Shown here: in pieces, positions 9,046 to 17,900 of the stretch
Layout of the letters: every line of letters begins with the position of its first letter
Position numbering within the stretch: position 1 is the first letter of the stretch
Assembly: GCA_051748085.1 (NCBI GenBank)
Contig: JBNJHA010000005.1
Location: forward strand, 8,246-72,245
Direction: 5' to 3'
Source: CAYNNQ01 sp051748085
GTDB lineage: Bacteria > Desulfobacterota > Desulfovibrionia > Desulfovibrionales > Desulfonatronovibrionaceae
Length of the DNA: 64,000 nucleotides
Translations under genes and position numbers: made by a program
Notes under the pieces: model-generated
What the model was told of the DNA's origin: nothing
Databases searched by the model: none
Seen by the model: the letters and a program-made list of their open reading frames with translations, nothing else

Positions 9046-9775
9046 GCTCCATCCCCCATTTGTGCATAAGCGCGCTCAATAATAAGCGGGACTTGGCGAA
9101 TTCTTCCCGGGAAAAGAGTTCTATTAAAACAACCGTACCCGGATTTACGTTCTTCAAAATCCGCTGTAAACAAGCGGAACCCATATTGTCCAGATTTTCA
9201 AGCCCCAGATGCCTTTTATTCTTTTCCAAACCGTAAACATGCAGCAGCCCAACGCGTTCCCAAAGTCCGGGCGCGTTCAGGATATCCTGCTGCGCGTAAG
9301 CCAGGATATGCCCCAGATCCAGACACACTCCCAAATCTTTTTTCAATATAACCGGCCACAAGGCGCTTAAATCGTTGCCGTTGATATTTTCTATCAGAAG
9401 CGAACGGGAGTCAAAGCCAGCCTCCGTCCACATTACGGCAAATTTTTCCAGTTTTGCGCGGTTTTGCGGCGGATGCAGGACAAACCTGTCCGCTTTAAGA
9501 TAGGCGATCATGTCCACCAAACCGCGAACCTGGCCAAAAACAAACGAGACTCCCTTCCCCCATTCAAGATCAAGGGGCAGATGGGCGTGATAGGCAAGGC
9601 CAAGGCGGGCCAGATCCTGCGGCAGATCTTCCCGGGTATATGCAAGGCAGCTTTCAGCCTCAAACAAAGTAATGCCCGCTTCCCGAACCCGGCCTTGAAG
9701 ATAGCGGCAATTCTCGGCCACATTACCTCTAAGCAGGCAGGAAGGCGCGGCCAAAGGAAATTTTTTCTGTTCCAT
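9017..9775 (-). CDS. TIM-barrel phosphodiesterase-like protein, probable CbiR (cobamide remodelling)
   Basis: 252 residues from ATG 9775. Looks like the xylose isomerase-like / AP endonuclease 2 TIM barrel: AYHAHLPLD (metal histidines), ADRFVLHPP, LLIENINGND, VCLDLGHILAY, VGLLHVYGL and TVVLIELFSREEF are the successive strand ends with His/Glu/Asp metal ligands. CbiR, a hydrolase of this fold that opens the nucleotide loop of cobamides, is encoded next to cobU in many genomes. Direct overlap with cobU here makes that the best reading, but a generic sugar-phosphate isomerase cannot be excluded. No clear ribosome site; the start abuts a half MITE-like end. Confidence 0.68.
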   Translation of the reverse strand: MEQKKFPLAAPSCLLRGNVAENCRYLQGRVREAGITLFEAESCLAYTREDLPQDLARLGLAYHAHLPLDLEWGKGVSFVFGQVRGLVDMIAYLKADRFVLHPPQNRAKLEKFAVMWTEAGFDSRSLLIENINGNDLSALWPVILKKDLGVCLDLGHILAYAQQDILNAPGLWERVGLLHVYGLEKNKRHLGLENLDNMGSACLQRILKNVNPGTVVLIELFSREEFAKSRLLLSALMHKWGMELDYPYSGRE

Positions 9776-9782
9776 GGCAAAA

Positions 9783-9800
9783 AATTTGGTCAACAAATAC
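9783..9800. repeat. Right-end fragment of the MITE-like family
   Basis: AATTTGGTCAACAAATAC resembles the right end TTTGGTGAACAGATAC. It lies within 10 nt upstream of the start of the CbiR-like gene. An almost identical fragment sits upstream of mlaD at 40621-40637. Confidence 0.5.
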
Positions 9801-9925
9801 GAATTTTCTTTATTCCTGCCCTTGATTTTTTCCGGACAATCAGGCTATACGGTTTCAGAAATTTTGTGCGGAACAGCTTTTGCAACAATTTATCGCAAGA
9901 CCTTGACCCATAACCCAAAAATGCC

Positions 9926-10078
9926 ATGCAATACTTCAAAAGATTTTTTCAGCATCATTTCAACCCGCTGCATGTCTATTGCCGTTTACGCAGCGCGGGG
10001 CTGCACGACAATACCGCGCAACGCATGTGCATGGTCTACGAAAAATTCTTTTACAATCTGCTCCTGCGCCAGAGATAA
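9926..10078 (+). CDS. Small conserved-looking basic protein, 50 residues
   Basis: ATG 9926 to TAA 10078 on the strand opposite to both neighbours, in the 350-bp gap between the CbiR-like gene and the helicase gene. The product begins MQYFKRFFQHHFNPLHVYCR and continues LRSAGLHDNTAQRMCMVYEK, then FFYNLLLRQR. It is compact, aromatic and basic, and helical throughout, unlike a random reading. I recall similar short proteins in Desulfovibrio genomes but cannot verify. No ribosome site is obvious, so the call is tentative. No function is known. Confidence 0.45.
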   Translation: MQYFKRFFQHHFNPLHVYCRLRSAGLHDNTAQRMCMVYEKFFYNLLLRQR

Positions 10079-10124
10079 ACGCCCGACTTTTCCCGGCGGC
10101 TTTTGTCCTGAAAATTGCCGTCGT

Positions 10125-13100
10125 CTATTCGAGCAGGCTGATCACCTTTTCCCTTCTTTTCTTATGCGCCCTGGACGCGGTCACTAAAATGCCGTCGTCG
10201 GGCAGTTCTTCCAAAAATCGGCTTGAATGTAAATGCAAAGTCTTGCCGTATAATTTTCTGGAAGCGGCATGGCTCAAAAACAGCCTGCTTTTGGCCCGGG
10301 TCAGGGCGACATACAAAAGCCTTTTTTCCTCCTCCAGATCGACTTCCGCGTGCTCCTCATCATTGCGGCCCAAAAGCATATCCATGCCCGTCATGGGCAT
10401 GAGACCGTCCTCGAGCGCGGGAATAAAAACAGCTTCAAATTCCAGTCCCTTGGCCGCGTGCATGGTCATAATTCTGACTTTCTGGGCCTTCTGCCGCACT
10501 GCGTCCATTTCGTTTTCCAGACGGACCGCGTTCAGCAATCCGCTCCAGCCTCCGTGTTGTTTATAAGCAGCCTTTAACTCTTTGAATTCCCTGCCCTCCC
10601 AGAACAGGGCATCAAAAGGCGGAATATCCCGCAAATAGGCGCCGACACTCTCCGGGCCGCGGGCCAGTATCCGTTCCGGGCATTCCAGCACTTCGTCTTC
10701 TCCGGATATACCAAGCATCCGGGATACGGTGCGCAAAACAAGCTCTATACGGGGTTCGCGATAAAACACCTCCTTTTCCGGAACGCTGAACGGAATCCCG
10801 TTCCTCTTCAATGCCCCGGCCATGCCCGGGATCAAAGCCTTTAAGCGGACCAGAACGGCAATATCCCCCGGCGCCAGATATTGCGCGTCGCATTCGGCGC
10901 TATCCGCCTGCCAGTGCGCCGTTCCACCGATCAATTCCTTGATCCGGTCGGCGATCCATCTGTTTTCCTGCAAATCACTCCTGGCCTTGAACAACCTTAT
11001 GCCGCCCGCGTGCTCTACCGTAGCCTGCAAAGGGGCATCCTCCGGGAAGAGAGCCGCCGAATACTCCAGGATCCGGGCATCGGAACGATAATTTTTATCC
11101 AGACCGACGACATGCAGATCCGGCCATATATCTCGCAGATAGGCGCGGACGTCCTTTTGCGCCCCGCGAAAAGAATATATGCTTTGCCGCGGATCGCCGA
11201 TGCCGAAAAATCCATCTCCGTTCCTGGAGACCAGATTGCGGATGACCTCCAGTTGCAGGGGGGAAAGATCCTGTATCTCATCCACCAGGACATGAGTAAA
11301 CGGACGGATGAAATTTCCGCTCAAAAGTTCCTGCAGCCAGAACTCCAGAAGATCGCTGTATTCCACAAGATTTCTGTTTTGTTTCACCCCGGCAAATTTA
11401 TCCCCATACTCGCCCGCGGACTCACCCTTTTCCCGGGCCAGACAATATTTTGCCCATTGAGAGCGCAGTTGCGCCCCTTTTAAATCCGGGTTGGCTCCGG
11501 AAAACATCTTCTTGCCCTCTTCCTCGGAAATAATTAGCGGGGCTTCGTTATGCACTTTCTGCCAGTAATCAAAGGCCAGAGCGTGCAGTGTTTCGGCCTG
11601 GGGAACAGCGCTGTTGCCGGCAGAGGCCGCCAGACGTTCCTTCATTTCCTGCGCCGCCTTGCGCGTAAAAGTCAGCGCAAGAATCTGGCGCGGACTTACT
11701 CCCCGGCGCAGCAGCCTGTGCACCCGGCCAAGCAATGTCTGGGTCTTGCCCGTTCCCGGGCCGGCCAAAACCAGAACCGGACCCGGTCCCTTCCGGACCG
11801 CCTCGATCTGGGCCGGGTTGAAGACCAGCTCCCGTTTATCCTTTTTTTCTGCCCCGTCCCCGGTCGATGCAAGCGTATCGTTTGCGGGCAATACCTGCTT
11901 CTTCTCCTTTTGGACCCGGGTCCCCTCAAGGGAAGCGAACATCGGCCCATTGGCCATGGCCAGACGCTCCTTTTGAGAAAAAACCGCTATCTGTCCATAT
12001 TGGCCGTCAAAACCGGGCAGCCGGAACACATCGTTTCTGCGCATCCGTCCCACGCCTTCCGCTGCATAACCGGAAAACCGGCCCAAATCCTCCAGGGGAA
12101 CATTGCGCAATATATTTAATTCAGAGCGAAAACGACCGAGCATCCGGAAATACATTGAGCGTACTTTTTTGCTTTTGGGCCCGGTGCCGAGTATTTCAGA
12201 CAAAATTTCGCACAGGGGGATCAATGAGGAAAATCCGGGATGTCCGGCGGGCTTTGCAGGCTCTTTCCTGTCGGCCAGAGACAGAATGCGGTTTAAGACC
12301 CCGATGGTCATTTTTTTGCCGCATACGGGGCATATCCCGTTACAGGCCATCGTCTCCCTGGGGTCCATAACTATTCCGCACTTGCGGTGCCCATCCAGAT
12401 GATACTTGCCCTCTTCAGGGTAAAATTCCAGGGTTCCCAGGAACTTATGTCCCAGACCCTCCTTGCGCAGCGCCCTGTATATGCCTTCGTATCCGGGTTC
12501 GCCCTGGAAGATATTTGCCTCCCGGCAGATATTTTCCCCGGAATGCGCATCTGAATTGGAAACCATGAAATATTTATCCAGCTCGCTCCACAGCCAGTTC
12601 ATCTCCGGATCGGAAGACAGGCCGGTTTCCAGGGCAAAGATATGTTCGCTCAAGTCGCCGAAGCATTCATGCAGGGAATCAAATCCGGATTTGGAGCCGA
12701 AAACCGAAAACCATGGAGTCCAGATATGGGCGGGGACAAGATAGGCCAACGGGTCGGTTTCCAGGACCATCTCCAGAAGATCATGCGCGTCCAGGCCCAG
12801 GATCGGACGCCCGTCCGCTTCCAGATTTCCCACCTGGCCCAGTTTGCGGTTGAATTCGCGGACGCGGTCCATCGAGGGCATGTACACCAGATTGTGGATT
12901 TTGCGTACTTTACCGTTTTTTTTATAAATCGAGCTGATTTCCGTCCCGAGAAGAAAACGTACCCGGGACTTCAGGGAAAATTCCACTCCGGGAACCAAAT
13001 GACTCAATTCCGGATCCCCACGCAACCGGAACAAACCGTTTGAGCATGGCTCCAGTTCATTTTCGAGCATTTCCAGCCACTCTGGATGAGTAAAATCCGA

Positions 13101-13223
13101 TGTGGCCAGGATATCAACTCCTTTTAAGGTGCCCCACGCGGCCAGAAGCGAAGGGGACAATTTTTTGCTGGTGGCGCGTGAAAAACAGGAATGTATGTGC
13201 AAATCGGCGACGAACTGTTCCAT
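10125..13223 (-). CDS. EndoQ-like PHP domain fused to UvrD-family helicase
   Basis: 1032 residues. N-terminal ~330 residues are a PHP-type nuclease domain: VADLHIHSCFSRATSK, ILATSDFTHPEW, LGTEISSIYKKNGKVRKIHN, LGLDAHDLLE, VPAHIWTPW and SNSDAHSGENI, then a zinc-binding segment with CNGICPVCGKKMTIGVLNRI. This is the TIGR00375 / endonuclease Q layout; EndoQ nicks 5' of deaminated bases and abasic sites. From ~470 a complete superfamily 1A helicase follows: FNPAQIEAV, LAGPGTGKTQ, ALTFTRKAAQEM, VLVDEIQDLSP, GDPRQSIYSFRGA, MTMHAAKGLEFEAVF, LLYVALTRAKSRL. Start ATG 13223 with GAGAGGGA upstream. 14 bp after the sensor kinase gene. Confidence 0.9.
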   Translation of the reverse strand: MEQFVADLHIHSCFSRATSKKLSPSLLAAWGTLKGVDILATSDFTHPEWLEMLENELEPCSNGLFRLRGDPELSHLVPGVEFSLKSRVRFLLGTEISSIYKKNGKVRKIHNLVYMPSMDRVREFNRKLGQVGNLEADGRPILGLDAHDLLEMVLETDPLAYLVPAHIWTPWFSVFGSKSGFDSLHECFGDLSEHIFALETGLSSDPEMNWLWSELDKYFMVSNSDAHSGENICREANIFQGEPGYEGIYRALRKEGLGHKFLGTLEFYPEEGKYHLDGHRKCGIVMDPRETMACNGICPVCGKKMTIGVLNRILSLADRKEPAKPAGHPGFSSLIPLCEILSEILGTGPKSKKVRSMYFRMLGRFRSELNILRNVPLEDLGRFSGYAAEGVGRMRRNDVFRLPGFDGQYGQIAVFSQKERLAMANGPMFASLEGTRVQKEKKQVLPANDTLASTGDGAEKKDKRELVFNPAQIEAVRKGPGPVLVLAGPGTGKTQTLLGRVHRLLRRGVSPRQILALTFTRKAAQEMKERLAASAGNSAVPQAETLHALAFDYWQKVHNEAPLIISEEEGKKMFSGANPDLKGAQLRSQWAKYCLAREKGESAGEYGDKFAGVKQNRNLVEYSDLLEFWLQELLSGNFIRPFTHVLVDEIQDLSPLQLEVIRNLVSRNGDGFFGIGDPRQSIYSFRGAQKDVRAYLRDIWPDLHVVGLDKNYRSDARILEYSAALFPEDAPLQATVEHAGGIRLFKARSDLQENRWIADRIKELIGGTAHWQADSAECDAQYLAPGDIAVLVRLKALIPGMAGALKRNGIPFSVPEKEVFYREPRIELVLRTVSRMLGISGEDEVLECPERILARGPESVGAYLRDIPPFDALFWEGREFKELKAAYKQHGGWSGLLNAVRLENEMDAVRQKAQKVRIMTMHAAKGLEFEAVFIPALEDGLMPMTGMDMLLGRNDEEHAEVDLEEEKRLLYVALTRAKSRLFLSHAASRKLYGKTLHLHSSRFLEELPDDGILVTASRAHKKRREKVISLLE

Positions 13224-13237
13224 TTATATCCCTCTCA

Positions 13238-14857
13238 TCAAGACCCGCTATCGATATTGTGTACAATCCTAGCTGTCGTTCCGGATTCATTCCCGGATTC
13301 AAGCTCTATTCTGGACCCATTCTGCGCGGCCAGGCGCTGGGCAATGGCCAGGCCGAGCCCGCTGCCGCGCGGCTTGGTGGTGAAAAAAGGATCAAATATC
13401 CTTTCTTGCGTCTCGGGTAAAATTCCCGGACCATTATCCGTGATCAAAAGGTTCTGATCTCCGGACAGCAATGCAAAATCGACTGCAACGCGCGGTTTGC
13501 GAGCGGATAAAGCCGCCTGGGCCGCGTTGAGCAAAAGGTTGAGCACGACCTGATGCAACTGACCCACGTCCCATTTCCATTTTTTGCCCTTGATTCGGGA
13601 AGAAAGATTTATGTCGATTTCCGGATATTGCCCGCGGACTATGTCCACGCATTGCTCTACGGTCTCTTGCAGATCCAATAAAGTCCGTTGCGAGCCCTTG
13701 GGCCTGGCGAAAACAAGAAAGTCACGCAACAGATTGTCCAGTCTGTTTATATCCCGTTCTATCACGTCTTGCAATCGCCTGGCCGTGCCGGGATCCACCT
13801 TGTTTTGGCCCGTGAGCTGAAGGGCGGCCTTGATGCCGGCCAGGGGATTCTTCATTTCGTGCGCCAATCCGGCCGCCAGCTCACCGGTTGTAGCCAGCTT
13901 TTCCATTTGGAAGACCTGTTTTTCCAATTTGCGCATTTCCGTGACATCGGAAAAGATGAGTAAGTATCCCTGTCCGGCGGGCAAGCCGGAAATGCGCACT
14001 GCGTAGATACAGCCATCCTTGGAATGCATTTCCCGCAGCAGACCGTCATCCATCCCCGATTTCCAGAACCGGGACAACTCGGGAAAGATATCCCGCAGGG
14101 GTTTTTTCAGCACTTCATCGCGGCTTAGCCGGGCACCATTCAGGGCCGTGCGGTTTACCGCGGAAATGCGGCCCTGTGAATTGGTCACCACCAATCCGGA
14201 TTCCATCCAGTCGAAAACCTGTTTTTTCAATTTCTCCGATTCCTCCAGGGCGACTTCATGCTGCAGAAGCCTTAAGACCAGATGCTCCTCGCGGCCCCTG
14301 CCTATGCGGACCAGGATAAGAGTCAAAACAAGACCCAGGGATTGCAGAAAAAGCAGATAAAAAACCTGATATAGCCGCATGCCCTGCCCGGCCCATAAAT
14401 CCGGCCAGTTGAATTGAACCCAGGCCACGGCCTGAATGCACAGCAAAATGCCCGCGCAGGAATATAGAGCGCTTTTAAAACCCAGGATTCGACCGTATAA
14501 AAAAATAATGCCCAAAAAAAGAAACACGAAATTGCTTTTTATTCCCCCGGCGATAAATACCAGAAAAGTGGTCAGCAAGATATCCGTGATTAACTGCAAA
14601 AGAAAAAAAAGACGCAGCCTGTTCCATTTTTTCCAGGTCACCAGATAAAAAATACTGATTGAAAACCCGAGAAGCATTAAAAAAGTAAACAGAACAGCCC
14701 GGTGGGGGATAAAATAGCCTTCCATGCGGACGTCTTCGGTCCACAGCAGGGCGAGGGGGATTAAGAGCAGAAAAAATAAAATCAGCCTGAACAGGCTGAC
14801 CTTGGCAACCATCTTTTCCAACCCCAGATCTGAATAAGAAAAATCAGGGGCGGCCAC
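13238..14857 (-). CDS. Membrane sensor histidine kinase, NtrB-like catalytic half
   Basis: 539 residues. Six or so hydrophobic helices in residues ~20-180 (LILFFLLLIPLALLW, LMLLGFSISIFYLV, VFLFLGIIFLYG), then a PAS domain around 210-310 (VFDWMESGLVVTNSQGRISAVN), HisKA with phosphorylated His in AAGLAHEMKNPLAGIKAAL, and HATPase with NLLLNAAQAAL, ITDNGPGI and GSGLGLAIAQ. Start is GTG 14857, with AAGGAGA 11 nt upstream, overlapping the MogA-like gene by 14 nt. ATG 14812 is an alternative. No response regulator gene adjoins, so the partner is encoded elsewhere. The soluble kinase part resembles sigma-54 pathway kinases. Confidence 0.92.
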   Translation of the reverse strand: MAAPDFSYSDLGLEKMVAKVSLFRLILFFLLLIPLALLWTEDVRMEGYFIPHRAVLFTFLMLLGFSISIFYLVTWKKWNRLRLFFLLQLITDILLTTFLVFIAGGIKSNFVFLFLGIIFLYGRILGFKSALYSCAGILLCIQAVAWVQFNWPDLWAGQGMRLYQVFYLLFLQSLGLVLTLILVRIGRGREEHLVLRLLQHEVALEESEKLKKQVFDWMESGLVVTNSQGRISAVNRTALNGARLSRDEVLKKPLRDIFPELSRFWKSGMDDGLLREMHSKDGCIYAVRISGLPAGQGYLLIFSDVTEMRKLEKQVFQMEKLATTGELAAGLAHEMKNPLAGIKAALQLTGQNKVDPGTARRLQDVIERDINRLDNLLRDFLVFARPKGSQRTLLDLQETVEQCVDIVRGQYPEIDINLSSRIKGKKWKWDVGQLHQVVLNLLLNAAQAALSARKPRVAVDFALLSGDQNLLITDNGPGILPETQERIFDPFFTTKPRGSGLGLAIAQRLAAQNGSRIELESGNESGTTARIVHNIDSGS

Positions 14858-15614
14858 AATCGCTGGTGTCTCCTTGTAATTTATCTATTGCGTGCGGCAG
14901 GGCCGGGAGCAGAACCTGCAGATTTTCCCGGACACCGGCGGGGCTGCCGGGCAAATTGACTATTACGCTCTTTTTCAGCGTCCCGGCCACGGCCCGGGAA
15001 ATGACGCCATGCGGCGTCTTTTGCCATGAAGAAAAACTCATGATTCGTTCCATGCCCGGCAAGCGTTTTTCCAGCAGTGCCAAGGTACTTTGCGGGGATA
15101 TATCCCGGGGCGAAACACCGGTCCCTCCGGTGGTCAGGACAATATCGGCCTCCAAAAAAAGACATAAATGGCATAAAAGAGCCTTCAGGGAGTTCGAATC
15201 ATCCGGCAGAACAAACCCGCGGGCCAGGGAGAGCGGCATGGACTCCCGAACCAGATCCTCAATAAGCGGACCGCTCGTGTCCCTCCTCTCGCCGGCGGCC
15301 CCTTTATCGCTTAGCGTGATCCAGGCCAGTGAATAACCTTGCCTGCAAATGCGGACATCCGTCTTTATCCCCGCCCGGCAATCACTCAAAGCCGAAAACT
15401 TTAAAAAAACCCCGCCGGGAAAATCCGCCTCGGCCGGACACCAGCTTTTGTCCACAAGTTGCATGCGCCCCTGTTCCCAGACTATGAATTCGCCCAGCCG
15501 GGGGATATGCCCGCGGGAATAGGAATGCAACCCATTGTTCGATCCGGACGGTTCCAGCCAGACCGCATCTCCGGCCTTTAAAAGCAGTTCTTGTTTCGGA
15601 CTGTAAATTTGCAT
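14844..15614 (-). CDS. Molybdopterin-binding (MogA/MoaB-type) domain protein with N-terminal extension
   Basis: 256 residues from ATG 15614; the longer ORF starts at TTG inside the upstream gene. Residues ~95-256 are the MoCF-binding fold: AWITLSDKGAAGERRD, TTGGTGVSPRDI and NLPGSPAGVRENLQVL match MogA/MoaB, which adenylylate molybdopterin before metal insertion. The ~90-residue front part (MQIYSPKQELLLKAGDAVWL) is unlike MogA and may be a MOSC-like or other accessory domain. Sulfate reducers use Mo/W enzymes such as formate dehydrogenase. Overlaps the kinase gene and is preceded by the DUF1614 gene with a 40-bp gap. Confidence 0.82.
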   Translation of the reverse strand: MQIYSPKQELLLKAGDAVWLEPSGSNNGLHSYSRGHIPRLGEFIVWEQGRMQLVDKSWCPAEADFPGGVFLKFSALSDCRAGIKTDVRICRQGYSLAWITLSDKGAAGERRDTSGPLIEDLVRESMPLSLARGFVLPDDSNSLKALLCHLCLFLEADIVLTTGGTGVSPRDISPQSTLALLEKRLPGMERIMSFSSWQKTPHGVISRAVAGTLKKSVIVNLPGSPAGVRENLQVLLPALPHAIDKLQGDTSDCGRP

Positions 15615-15654
15615 TGGCCTGCCGTTTGTTGTCTGCCGATATCTGCAGCCTGAA

Positions 15655-16359
15655 TCAGGCCAGCAATACGGAGAGTATGCCCGCCAAAAAAATTCCGTCA
15701 AAAGTGCCCGCCCCGCCGATGGACAAAACCGGGGCCTGAATCCTGCTCAGGGTCGAACGATTGAGCAAATGCAGGATATCCGCTCCCAATAATGTTCCCA
15801 GACTGCCGGAAATATACGCGACCTGCGGCTCATATCCGGCCGGAGCAAACAGCCAGGTGGCCAGGACAGTAACCAGGGGCGGCAAAAGAAACGGTACGCC
15901 TATTCCCACGCCCTGAACCGGACGGGCCGCTTTGTAGGTAACCAGGGTAACGATGATCAGACACAGCAGCAAAGCGAAACTAAAACCCGAATGCCATATA
16001 AAATAGACCGACAAAAAAACGGGAATAAAACAGCCGCCGAAATTCACGGCTATGATTTGCTCGCCCGGTCCGGACTGCATTTCATAGCGCGGTATCCGAT
16101 AATGGCCGAACATGCGCCCCATGTCCAGATCGGTTTTTTGCTCCGGAATCGCCCTTCTATACACCGGAATATTGATCATGCTTCCGAAAAGCGCCCCCAA
16201 AAGAAGCAGAAAAACCTGCCCCCCGGTAAGGCCCAGCTTGGCAAAGGCTATGGTTATGGCTCCGATCTGGACAAGACCGAAGACAAACAGGATTAAAACG
16301 AAAAAAACAATAAAGATAAACAAAAAAAACGGCAGGAAAAAAAACGGATTGGGTGACAT
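15655..16359 (-). CDS. DUF1614 family membrane protein
   Basis: 234 residues from ATG 16359. About six membrane segments (FFLPFFLFIFIVFFVLILFV, VFLLLLGALFGSMINIPVY, VFLSVYFIWHSGFSFALLL, GIGVPFLLPPLVTVLATWLF). Matches the DUF1614 pattern, with INIPVY followed by a short loop, VNFGGCFIPVFLS, and the closing glycine-rich SIGGAGTFDGIFLAGILSVL. Function is unknown; these proteins are common in archaea and sulfate reducers. Sits between the MogA-like gene and livF in the same orientation. Confidence 0.82.
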   Translation of the reverse strand: MSPNPFFFLPFFLFIFIVFFVLILFVFGLVQIGAITIAFAKLGLTGGQVFLLLLGALFGSMINIPVYRRAIPEQKTDLDMGRMFGHYRIPRYEMQSGPGEQIIAVNFGGCFIPVFLSVYFIWHSGFSFALLLCLIIVTLVTYKAARPVQGVGIGVPFLLPPLVTVLATWLFAPAGYEPQVAYISGSLGTLLGADILHLLNRSTLSRIQAPVLSIGGAGTFDGIFLAGILSVLLA

Positions 16360-16425
16360 ATACGCCCGCTTTAGATTAGCGATTAGCAAATTTCAAAGCA
16401 TGAATACCAGTAAAAGTTGCTCCCT

Positions 16426-17133
16426 TTAACCTCCCAGGTACGCCTTGCCCACTTCCGGATTTTTAAGAAGGGCTGCGGCGTCATCCTCTAGCACTACGCG
16501 ACCGACTTCCATAACATAAGCGCGATTGGCCAGCTTCAACGCCGCCCGCGCGTTTTGCTCGACCAGGAGTATGGTCACTCCGCTTTCATTAATGGACTTG
16601 ATCGTGGAAAAAATTGACTTGACCAGAATCGGGGCCAGGCCGAGACTGGGTTCGTCCAGCAAAAGAAGATCCGGGCTGGCCATGAGTGCCCGGGCAATGG
16701 CCAGCATTTGCTGTTCACCCCCGGACAGGGTGCCGGCCAGTTGTTTTCGTCTTTCCTTCAGACGGGGGAAGAGGGTAAATATCCATTCCTGATTTTTATA
16801 CAAAGCATCCTGGGCTTTGAGAGTAAACGCTCCCAGATCCAGGTTTTCCTGAACCGACAACGTGCCGAACACCCTGCGCCCCTCCGGAACCTGCGTCACG
16901 CCCATCTCCACTATTTTATGCGCCTGCATGCGGTTAAGTTCCCGGTCCTGGAAATAGACGGACCCGCCGGATGGCTTTAAAAGTCCGCTCACCGTCATGA
17001 GCGTGGTCGATTTTCCTGCACCATTCGCTCCGAGGATGGTGACGATCTCACCTTTTTGCACATGCAAATCTATACCGTGCAGGGCCTGTACGTTGCCGTA
17101 GTGTACGCGCAGGCTGTCAATTTTAAGCAGCAT
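16426..17133 (-). CDS. livF: Branched-chain amino-acid ABC transporter ATPase LivF
   Basis: 235 residues. Walker A GANGAGKST, Q-loop TQVPEGRRVFGTLSVQENL, signature LSGGEQQMLAIARAL, Walker B LLLLDEPSLGLAP and LVEQNARAAL. The PEGRRVFGTLSV and VEQNA wording is specific to the LivF group. Starts at ATG 17133 two nt after livG. Last gene of a livK-livH-livM-livG-livF block importing leucine/isoleucine/valine or other amides across the inner membrane. Confidence 0.95.
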   Translation of the reverse strand: MLLKIDSLRVHYGNVQALHGIDLHVQKGEIVTILGANGAGKSTTLMTVSGLLKPSGGSVYFQDRELNRMQAHKIVEMGVTQVPEGRRVFGTLSVQENLDLGAFTLKAQDALYKNQEWIFTLFPRLKERRKQLAGTLSGGEQQMLAIARALMASPDLLLLDEPSLGLAPILVKSIFSTIKSINESGVTILLVEQNARAALKLANRAYVMEVGRVVLEDDAAALLKNPEVGKAYLGG

Positions 17134-17135
17134 AA

Positions 17136-17900
17136 TCAGTCCTCTTCCATTCCCAGATAGGCCTCGATGACCCTGGGGTTGTTCTGCACTTCCTCGGGAG
17201 TCCCCCGGGCGATAAGGGCGCCGTGTTCCAGAACGATTATATTTTCACAAACGCGCATAACCAGGCTCATATCGTGCTCAATGAGTAAAACAGTAATCCC
17301 GCGGCGCTTTATCTCTTTTATCAAACGGACCAGGTCGCTTGTTTCCTGGACATTCATCCCGCCCGCCGGTTCGTCCAGAACAATAAGCCGGGGTCTGGAG
17401 GCCAGCGCCCGGGCAATCTCCAGCAAACGCTGGTTGCCGTAAGAAAGATTTTTGGCCTTATTGCCGGCCTGTTCCGACAGCCCGACAAATTCCAGTTCAT
17501 GCAAAGCCACTTTAAGATTTTCCCGCTCTTCTTTTCTTTGGCCCGGAGTGCGGAACATGGAAGCAAAAATACCGGAACGCATCCGGGGATGACAGCCGGC
17601 CAGCACATTCTCGATGACCGGCATATTGGGAAAAAGACGTATGGTCTGAAAGGTGCGGGCAATGCCCAGGGAGACAATCTTATGCGTGGGCATGCCCACA
17701 ACGGATTTGTCATTGAAATGAATCTCGCCCATGTCCGGCCGATAATTCCCGGAAATCAAGTTGAATACCGTTGTTTTTCCTGCTCCGTTTGGTCCAATCA
17801 TGCCCATGACCGTGCCGTTTTCCAGTTCAAAATCGACATCGTTCACTGCCATGAGCCCCCCGAACGATTTTGTCAGGTTGCGAACGCTCAAAAGAGTCAT
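17136..17900 (-). CDS. livG: Branched-chain amino-acid ABC transporter ATPase LivG
   Basis: 254 residues. Walker A GPNGAGKTT, the LivG feature GIARTFQTIRLFPNMPVIENVL, signature LSYGNQRLLEIARAL, Walker B LIVLDEPAGGMN and LLIEHDMSLVM. ATG overlaps the livM stop by 4 nt (ATGA), the usual coupled arrangement for the two ATPase/permease pairs. Confidence 0.95.
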   Translation of the reverse strand: MTLLSVRNLTKSFGGLMAVNDVDFELENGTVMGMIGPNGAGKTTVFNLISGNYRPDMGEIHFNDKSVVGMPTHKIVSLGIARTFQTIRLFPNMPVIENVLAGCHPRMRSGIFASMFRTPGQRKEERENLKVALHELEFVGLSEQAGNKAKNLSYGNQRLLEIARALASRPRLIVLDEPAGGMNVQETSDLVRLIKEIKRRGITVLLIEHDMSLVMRVCENIIVLEHGALIARGTPEEVQNNPRVIEAYLGMEED

